This document shows positions 38,657 to 43,952 of a stretch of DNA of 43,952 nucleotides, piece after piece. The DNA is taken from the NCBI GenBank assembly GCA_029884335.1, contig JAOUIA010000027.1, positions 1-43,952 of the forward strand, read 5' to 3'. Made by a program: the position numbers and the translations under genes. Source of the stretch: Betaproteobacteria bacterium. Lineage in GTDB: Bacteria; Pseudomonadota; Gammaproteobacteria; Burkholderiales; Casimicrobiaceae. Within the stretch, counting starts at the first letter, position 1; each line of letters begins with the position of its first letter. The notes beneath the pieces are model-generated. The model had not been told where the DNA came from. It did no database searches and was given only the letters and a program-made list of their open reading frames with translations.

Positions 38657-38714
38657 CCCCTCACCCCCGGCCCCTCGCCCCGCGCCAGCGGGGAGAGGGG
38701 CCGGGGGTGAGGGG
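38657..38714. repeat. 27-bp palindrome of the CCCCTCACCCC type, possible bidirectional terminator
   Basis: Left arm 38657-38683 and right arm 38688-38714 pair with one mismatch around a GCCA loop, a GC-rich stem. Sequences of this type are repeated in many proteobacterial genomes. It lies between the maeB stop and the minus-strand small gene, so it may end transcription from both sides, though no T-run follows on either strand. Confidence 0.75.
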
Positions 38715-38722
38715 GACGCGCG

Positions 38723-38932
38723 CTACGACGCGCGCGCGACGAACTCGCACTCGTCAGCGTCGAAGCGCAGAGTGCGCGAGACGTTGACGCGGTCGGCGAG
38801 CTCGAGCACCTCGAACAGGATGCGGCGCACGGGCAGGCCCCGCTCGATGCCGTCCTGCACCACGTGCGCCGCCTCGACGAGCCCCTCGAACTCGCCGGAC
38901 AGGAAGTCCTCGTTCGCGATTTCCGGCTTCAT
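38723..38932 (-). CDS. Small hypothetical protein
   Basis: 69 residues, acidic N-terminal half (EIANEDFLSGEFEGL), then a helical stretch and a C-terminal RTLRFDADECEFVA segment. I do not recognise a family. The start at 38932 is preceded by GGAGGTGACG, an excellent Shine-Dalgarno. It contains only one Cys and no membrane segment. The nearest genes (maeB convergent, DUF5648-like on the same strand) give no functional hint. Confidence 0.6.
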   Translation of the reverse strand: MKPEIANEDFLSGEFEGLVEAAHVVQDGIERGLPVRRILFEVLELADRVNVSRTLRFDADECEFVARAS

Positions 38933-39050
38933 CGTCACCTCCATCCGCCGCCCCGACGCCGGGGCGTTGCGCCTGCACATGCAAGGGTTGCGCCGCTTCC
39001 GGAACGAGGCGACGAGCGGTTGCAGGTGTGGATTCGGGACGACTCCGCCG

Positions 39051-40304
39051 CTACTTCACTCCCACGAACATGAAAACGTCGTCCAGGTCGGGCGACTGCG
39101 TGACTATCAACAACCCGTTGACGTCAGGCATGTAGACTGCAATGCCGGTCGTCGACGCGCTGCCGAGCGCGCAGCCCGTGCCGCCGTGGACGATGGTGGC
39201 GTCGGCGCTGGCCGTGGTGCCGCGAAGCCACAGCGTGCCCGTGAACGTGCACCCCGCGGAACTCCCCGACACCGCGCCGGACGGCGATACCGTGAGCAGG
39301 ATCTCGATGGAGCCCTCCTGCGAGGCCGCCACGCCATCGTAGGTGCCCGCGATCTGCTCGAGCGATACCGGCGCACCTGTCGCGCCTGCGTAGGTTGCGG
39401 CAAACGTGCGCGTGCGCTGGCTGGTGGCGATGGTCCCGCTCATCCTCGATTGCGCCACTGCCGTACCGGAGACGTTGGCGACGTACTCGGCCGGCTGCGG
39501 GCGCATGACGAAGTCGCGCGCTTGCGGCGCGGAGAACGACGAGCCGGAGAACGTCGCCCTGCCGTCCACCAGGCCCACGCTGCTCCCGCCGGCGTAGAGG
39601 AAGTAGAACGACCCGTCGTCGAACATCGCACCGAAGATCTGTTCGCCCGCGCTCGTCGTTCCGTCCCAGTACCCGCTCCCCGCGACAGCTTGCGTGCTGC
39701 CGGGAATGCAAGCGAACACCGTTGCAGGCCCGGACCCTTCCGGCGTCCACGTCTGCGCCCGCATCTGTTCGAAGATCGCCCGGCTCGCCGTGTAGCGATG
39801 GTTCGGGGCGCCGCTCATGTTGTTGTTGTACAGGCGATAGAGCGGAGCGGTGCCGCCGGGGCACACCCCGGTCGCGTTGACCATGAGCTGGAACGCAACG
39901 CCCTCGTACTGCCACCGCGGGTCGCTCTTCAGCAGGGTGCATTCGTGCGCGTAGGGCGTGTAGAAGTGCGAACTCTTCGGGGCGTAAGTGGCTCCCGTGA
40001 AGAACCGGCAGGTCTCCAGCGTGCCCGGTCCGGCCGCGATCCACACGGGTATCGTCTGGCCGGTGCGCCGCCAGACGCCTCCGAACCCGCCGCCGTCGAG
40101 GAACGAAATCTCGCCCGCGTCGGCGGTGATGAAGTAGTGGTTGAAAGACGCGTGGTGGTACTCGACGGCCGTGCCGCTGGGTTGTGCCAGGCAGGCGACC
40201 GCGGCCAAAGTCGACACGAGGAAGGTAGCCGCGAGGGCCGCGCTGCGTGCTGGAGCTCGTGCCCACCGACTGACGCGTGACGGGACGCATCGCAGGGCAT
40301 TCAT
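39051..40304 (-). CDS. Secreted protein with DUF5648-like N-terminal region and unknown C-terminal beta domain
   Basis: 417 residues. Signal peptide (ATFLVSTLAAVACLAQ region) is clear. The N-terminal half contains VEYHHASFNHYFITADAGE, CRFFTGATYAPKSSHFYTPYAHEC and YRLYNNNMSGAPNHRYTAS, the pattern of PF18885/DUF5648 proteins common in Burkholderiales. The C-terminal half (about 200-417) is Gly/Ser/Thr-rich and beta-like with no recognised domain. The start at 40304 has GGAGGTGAGC upstream. Extracellular or periplasmic; role unknown. Confidence 0.8.
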   Translation of the reverse strand: MNALRCVPSRVSRWARAPARSAALAATFLVSTLAAVACLAQPSGTAVEYHHASFNHYFITADAGEISFLDGGGFGGVWRRTGQTIPVWIAAGPGTLETCRFFTGATYAPKSSHFYTPYAHECTLLKSDPRWQYEGVAFQLMVNATGVCPGGTAPLYRLYNNNMSGAPNHRYTASRAIFEQMRAQTWTPEGSGPATVFACIPGSTQAVAGSGYWDGTTSAGEQIFGAMFDDGSFYFLYAGGSSVGLVDGRATFSGSSFSAPQARDFVMRPQPAEYVANVSGTAVAQSRMSGTIATSQRTRTFAATYAGATGAPVSLEQIAGTYDGVAASQEGSIEILLTVSPSGAVSGSSAGCTFTGTLWLRGTTASADATIVHGGTGCALGSASTTGIAVYMPDVNGLLIVTQSPDLDDVFMFVGVK

Positions 40305-40481
40305 GCTCACCTCCAGCTGGGCGGGAAGAAGCGATCGTTGATCCAAATGATCTGCCTTCTCCGCCGCCGGATGTTGACTGCGCGCAGCAATTCGACGCGC
40401 AGCGCACCCGGCGTCGTCCGCCGGGGGCGAGCATGGCACGCGGATGGGCGGAGCGGGCCGCCCGTCTTGCGGGAATGGCGA

Positions 40482-41423
40482 TCAGCCCGCCGAAATCCGG
40501 TCGACCTCCGCCAGCTCGTCGGAAGTGAGCTTCCACCCCGCGGCGGCGACGTTGACGTCGACCTGCTGCGGCGAGGTCGCCCCGGCGATGATGCTGGCCA
40601 CAGGCGCCTGCGCGGCGAGCCAGGAGAACGCGAGGTCGACGAGGCCGCGGCCACGCTCGCGGCAGAAGCGCTCCAGCGCCTCCACGACATCCCAATTGCG
40701 GGGCGTGAGGAACTGCTCGGCCCACGCCTTGCTGTTGGCGAGCCGCGAGCCATCGGGCAGCGACGCGCCACGCTTGTACTTGCCGGTCAGCAGGCCCGAT
40801 GCGAGCGGGTAGTACGGCAGCAGGCCCATGCCGTAGGCGCGCAGCGCGGGCAGCAACTCGCGCTCGTGACGGCGCACGAGCAGGCTGTACTCGTCCTGCG
40901 CGCTCACGAACGGTGCAAGGCCGAGATGCCGCGCGGTCCACGCCGCGTCGGCCACCGCCCACGCCGCCAGGTTCGAGCAGCCGACGTAGCGCACCTTGCC
41001 CTGCCGCACGAGGTCGTCGAGCGCGCGCAGCGTCTCCTCGATCGGCGTATCCGGATCCGGTTTGTGGAGCTGGTACAGGTCGATCCAGTCGGTGCGCAGG
41101 CGCTTCAGGCTCGCCTCGACCGCCGCCATCAGGTAGCGGCGCGAGCCTCCCTTCATGACGCCCGCGTCGTCCATCGCATTGCCGAACTTGGTCGCCAGCA
41201 CGATGTCCTGCCGGCGTGCTCCCAGCACCTCGCCGAGCAGGCGCTCCGAGCCGCCGCGGCCGCCGTAGGTGTCGGCGGTGTCGAACAGCGTGATGCCGCG
41301 CTCGATGGCGCGGTCGACGACCGCCCGCGCCTGCGCGGCGTCGATCCGGCCGCCGAAGTTGTTGCAGCCGAGCCCCACCAGCGACACCCTGAGGCCCGAG
41401 CGTCCGAGGTTCCTGGTCTCCAT
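40482..41423 (-). CDS. Aldo/keto reductase
   Basis: 313 residues, a TIM-barrel NADPH-dependent oxidoreductase. The catalytic tetrad is visible as Asp48, Tyr53, Lys79 and His120 (FDTADTYGG, ATKFG, LYQLHKPDPDTPI). The C-terminal NADPH region SIIAGATSPQQVDVNV is canonical. The substrate is not determinable; a YajO/Gcy-like subgroup is possible. It begins 156 bases before the divergent TAXI gene. Confidence 0.93.
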   Translation of the reverse strand: METRNLGRSGLRVSLVGLGCNNFGGRIDAAQARAVVDRAIERGITLFDTADTYGGRGGSERLLGEVLGARRQDIVLATKFGNAMDDAGVMKGGSRRYLMAAVEASLKRLRTDWIDLYQLHKPDPDTPIEETLRALDDLVRQGKVRYVGCSNLAAWAVADAAWTARHLGLAPFVSAQDEYSLLVRRHERELLPALRAYGMGLLPYYPLASGLLTGKYKRGASLPDGSRLANSKAWAEQFLTPRNWDVVEALERFCRERGRGLVDLAFSWLAAQAPVASIIAGATSPQQVDVNVAAAGWKLTSDELAEVDRISAG

Positions 41424-41579
41424 GTCCGTCCTCCGCCGCGCGCGGCGCGCGCCCGTCGCCCATGATGCCGCAGCGCGGCACGTCCCGCGCGATGGAAACC
41501 CGGCCACCCGGGCGCGGCCGCATTTCGGCATAATCCGCCGATCGCGTCTCTCGGGCGCGAACGACAACAGGGGGAACCG

Positions 41580-42551
41580 ATGGCATTCCGGAGCAAGGCA
41601 GCCTCGCTCGCGCTCGTCGCGGGCATCGCATTCGCGGGTTCGGCCGCGGCGCAGGACCGCGTCTTCTTCGGCATCGCGACCGGCGGCACCGGCGGGACGT
41701 ACTACCCGCTGGGCGGCATGCTCGCGCAGCTGATCTCGAACAAGGCCACCGTCGGCGGCAAGAAGCTCGCCGCGACCGCGGAGACCTCGGGCGCGTCGGT
41801 CGCCAACGCGCAGCTGCTCGCCCGCAACGACATCGAGAGCGCGTTCGTCGCCGCCGACATCCTCGACGCCGCGTTCAACGGCAAGGGCCAGTTCGAGGGC
41901 AAGCCGGTGAAGAACCTGCGTGCGCTCGGCGCGCTGTACCCCGAGCAGGTGCAGCTCGTGACCGCAGCGTCGGCGAACGTGCGCTCGTTCAAGGACCTGA
42001 AGGGCAAGTCGGTGTCGTCCGGCTCGCCGGGCTCGGGCCAGTGGCAGCTGCTCGGCGACCTGCTCGAAGCGCACGGCATGACCCGCAAGGACATCGCCGA
42101 GGACCTGTCGTCGTTCGCGCAGTCGGTCGACAAGATCAAGGACGGCAACCTCGTCGCCTCGCTCATCACCGCCGGCGCGCCCACCGCCTCCGTCACCGAC
42201 CTCGCCAACGCGCGCGAGCTGCGCATCGTTCCCCTGAGCGGCCCCGAGATCGAGACGCTGCGCAAGAAGCAGCCGTACTACGCCACGGTGCAGCTGCCGG
42301 CCAATACCTACAAGGGCCAGACCGCGCCCGTGGACACGCTCGCCGTGATGGCGATCTGGGCCACGCACGAGGGCCTCTCCGAGCAGACGGCCTACGAGGT
42401 GACGAAGGCCCTCTACGAGAACCTGGAGATCCTGGGCCAGGTGCACCCGAAGGGCAAGGAGATCTCGCTCAAGACGGCGCTGCTGTCGGTGTCGATCCCG
42501 TTGCACCCGGGTGCGCAGCGCTACTACCGCGAGAAGGGCATCATCAAGTGA
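41580..42551 (+). CDS. TAXI family TRAP transporter solute-binding protein
   Basis: 323 residues with a signal peptide ending SAAAQ. GIATGGTGGTYYPLGGMLA is the TAXI signature, and the C-terminus IPLHPGAQRYYREKGI is typical. It captures a substrate (often a dicarboxylate or amino acid; not predictable here) and passes it to the TRAP permease downstream. CATAAT at 41529-41534 is a possible -10. It overlaps the next gene by four bases (GTGA). Confidence 0.93.
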   Translation: MAFRSKAASLALVAGIAFAGSAAAQDRVFFGIATGGTGGTYYPLGGMLAQLISNKATVGGKKLAATAETSGASVANAQLLARNDIESAFVAADILDAAFNGKGQFEGKPVKNLRALGALYPEQVQLVTAASANVRSFKDLKGKSVSSGSPGSGQWQLLGDLLEAHGMTRKDIAEDLSSFAQSVDKIKDGNLVASLITAGAPTASVTDLANARELRIVPLSGPEIETLRKKQPYYATVQLPANTYKGQTAPVDTLAVMAIWATHEGLSEQTAYEVTKALYENLEILGQVHPKGKEISLKTALLSVSIPLHPGAQRYYREKGIIK

Positions 42552-43039
42552 CGCGCCCGCGCGGGCGCCGGCTGCGGCCGGTGCCCGCGGCGCTGTCCGC
42601 CCTCCTGGGTTGCGTTGTTGTCGCGGCTTCTGCCGCGGGCAGCTGCCTGACCGTCTCCGCGGTCGACGGCACGCTGCTGGCCGCACAACCGCTCGCTGCC
42701 GGGGAAGCCGGTTTCGCGCTGCGGTACGTGCACTCGGTGACGCGCACCCCGGTCGAGGAGCGCTATCGCGTCGACGGCGCCGCCCTCGTGCAGACCGAAC
42801 TGCGCTTTGCCGAGCACGGTCCCGGCCTGCCGACGGCTGCCGCCGACGGCGAGGCGTGGTCGCGCGAGGGGGACCAGTTCGTCGTGCGCATGACGCGCCC
42901 GCTCGACGGCATCCGCGCGCGCGTCGATCCCGCGCAGTCGCCGCGCCTGGCCACGGCGACGTCGGACGTCGACCTCGCCCAGTGGGGCGCGCGGCCCGTC
43001 GTCGTCGGCGCGCGTCCGGGCGCCTGCCCGGCGCCGTGA
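42548..43039 (+). CDS. DUF1850 protein of TAXI-TRAP operons
   Basis: 163 residues with an N-terminal signal or membrane segment, then FALRYVHSVTRTPVEERYRV, the DUF1850 core (HSV...EE). DUF1850 genes typically sit between the TAXI receptor and the fused TRAP permease, as here. I chose the GTG at 42548, which overlaps the receptor stop. Function is unknown. Confidence 0.85.
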   Translation: MTRPRGRRLRPVPAALSALLGCVVVAASAAGSCLTVSAVDGTLLAAQPLAAGEAGFALRYVHSVTRTPVEERYRVDGAALVQTELRFAEHGPGLPTAAADGEAWSREGDQFVVRMTRPLDGIRARVDPAQSPRLATATSDVDLAQWGARPVVVGARPGACPAP

Positions 43040-43055
43040 GAGGCCCTGCGACGCC

Positions 43056-43952
43056 ATGAGCGCGAACGCGCCCAACCCGCACGCCGGCGCGCTCGCCGCC
43101 GGCGTCGAGGCCGTCTCGCAGGAGCGGCAGGAAGCGCTGATCCGCGAGTTCGACACCGAGTCGAACTTCCGCAAGCTCGCCGGCGCGGCAGGGCTCATCG
43201 CGACTTCGCTCGCCGTGCTGCTGTCGTCGTTCCACGTCTACACGGCGGGCTTCGGCCTGTTCGACGAGATCAAGCACCGGTCGTTCCACCTGACGCTCGT
43301 GCTCGGGCTCATCTTCATCGTGTTCCCGCGCAAGCATCCGACGACGCAGCGCGCCGCGATGCGCGAGTGGGCCTGGAGCGCGCTGTTCGCCGCGTTCTAC
43401 CTCTACCTCGCGTGGGCGCTGGTCGACCGTCTGGGCGCGGTCGGCGACGTGCCCCACGGCTGGGCCTTCGTGGCGCTGATCGCGTGCGTCGCGTTCATCG
43501 CCATGCCGTGGCCGTTCCTGGGCGGGCAGGGCGACCGCCCGTCGTGGGCCGACTGGCCGCTCGCGATCGCCGCGGCGGCGATCTCGCTGTACTTCCTCGT
43601 CTTCTTCGACGACATCTTCATCCGCCGCGTCGGCTCGCCGATCGCGCAGGACTACATGATGGGCGTGCTCGCCATCGTGATGGTGATGGAGGCCTCGCGC
43701 CGCACGATGGGCCCGCTGCTGCCGGTGATCGGCATGGCGTGCCTGCTCTACGCGCTGTTCGGCCGCTCCATGCCGGGCATCCTGGCGCACCGCGGCTACG
43801 CCGTCGACCGGCTGGTCAACCACATCTACATCGGCACCGAGGGCATCTACGGCATCGCCGTGGGCGTGGTCGCCACCTACGTGTTCCACTTCGTGCTGTT
43901 CGGCATCCTCGCGCAGATGACGGGCCTCGGGCGCCTGTTCATGGACCTCGCG
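43056..43952 (+). CDS. TRAP transporter fused permease subunit, truncated by the window end
   Basis: First 299 codons of a 4TM/12TM fused (DctQM-type) permease; no stop within the window. After a cytoplasmic N-terminus come hydrophobic segments near residues 46-65, 75-90, 110-125 and 135-150, then the segment SPIAQDYMMGVLAIVMVMEA and GFR-like GRSMPGILAHRGYAVDRLVNH leading into the DctM part (GIYGIAVGVVATYVFHFVLFG). With the TAXI receptor it forms a sodium-linked secondary transporter. Confidence 0.9.
   Translation, partial: MSANAPNPHAGALAAGVEAVSQERQEALIREFDTESNFRKLAGAAGLIATSLAVLLSSFHVYTAGFGLFDEIKHRSFHLTLVLGLIFIVFPRKHPTTQRAAMREWAWSALFAAFYLYLAWALVDRLGAVGDVPHGWAFVALIACVAFIAMPWPFLGGQGDRPSWADWPLAIAAAAISLYFLVFFDDIFIRRVGSPIAQDYMMGVLAIVMVMEASRRTMGPLLPVIGMACLLYALFGRSMPGILAHRGYAVDRLVNHIYIGTEGIYGIAVGVVATYVFHFVLFGILAQMTGLGRLFMDLA

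Noticed and set aside
40482-43889. A 1135-codon minus-strand open frame covering the aldo/keto reductase and the TRAP genes
   Set aside because: Only its last 313 codons are a real protein (the aldo/keto reductase). The rest is Arg/Ala/His-rich antisense of the TAXI, DUF1850 and permease genes, as expected in GC-rich DNA.

Overview
The window is high-GC chromosomal DNA from a proteobacterium, most likely a betaproteobacterium. The support is gene-family based: the S10-spc-alpha gene order, a tRNA-Tyr/Gly/Thr-tuf block, a complete System I (Ccm) cytochrome c maturation operon, an orphan PF04392 binding protein, a DUF5648-like secreted protein and a TAXI-TRAP transporter. I cannot name the genus. 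Nearly all of the sequence is genic and no intergenic gap exceeds 300 bases.

Layout. 0.1-5.2 kb: alpha-glucan genes (glgC and two tandem family 57 glycoside hydrolases). 5.4-5.9 kb: an ArsC-like phosphatase/arsenate reductase. 5.9-7.6 kb: a strong promoter, tRNA-Tyr, tRNA-Gly, tRNA-Thr and tuf. 7.8-22.4 kb: rpsJ through rplQ, including secY, infA, rpmJ and rpoA, closed by an intrinsic terminator. 22.5-24.9 kb: an orphan ABC-type binding protein, galE and a DUF2007/zinc-ribbon protein. 24.9-36.1 kb, minus strand: ccmABCDEFGHI, an octaheme nitrite reductase-like cytochrome, a second CcmI-like TPR protein and protoporphyrinogen oxidase. 36.3-38.6 kb: maeB. 38.7-41.4 kb, minus strand: a small unknown protein, a secreted DUF5648-like protein and an aldo/keto reductase. 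41.6 kb to the end: a TAXI-TRAP operon cut by the window edge.

How the genes work together. The 36.1-24.9 kb block is a haem/cytochrome c unit. It encodes the whole haem-delivery and apocytochrome-ligation machinery, an eight-haem periplasmic enzyme that needs it, and an enzyme of late haem synthesis. The octaheme protein has a CXXCK fourth haem site and Tyr/Cys and Gln/His active-site pairs in the pattern of the ONR (TvNiR) branch of the NrfA superfamily. An FNR-like palindrome lies upstream of it. The 3.5-36.1 kb ribosomal block is conventional except at its start: tuf preceded by the tRNAs (the usual tufB context) runs straight into rpsJ (the usual tufA context), with tRNA-Trp, secE-nusG-rplKAJL-rpoBC and rpsL-rpsG-fusA absent in between. 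This is what recombination or assembly collapse between two direct tuf repeats would produce.

I found no CRISPR array, prophage, transposase or rRNA. The items most worth following up are the tuf junction, the octaheme reductase in the ccm operon with its duplicated TPR partner, a dispersed repeat around 5'-CAGGGAACAG-3', and structured leaders inside the alpha operon.
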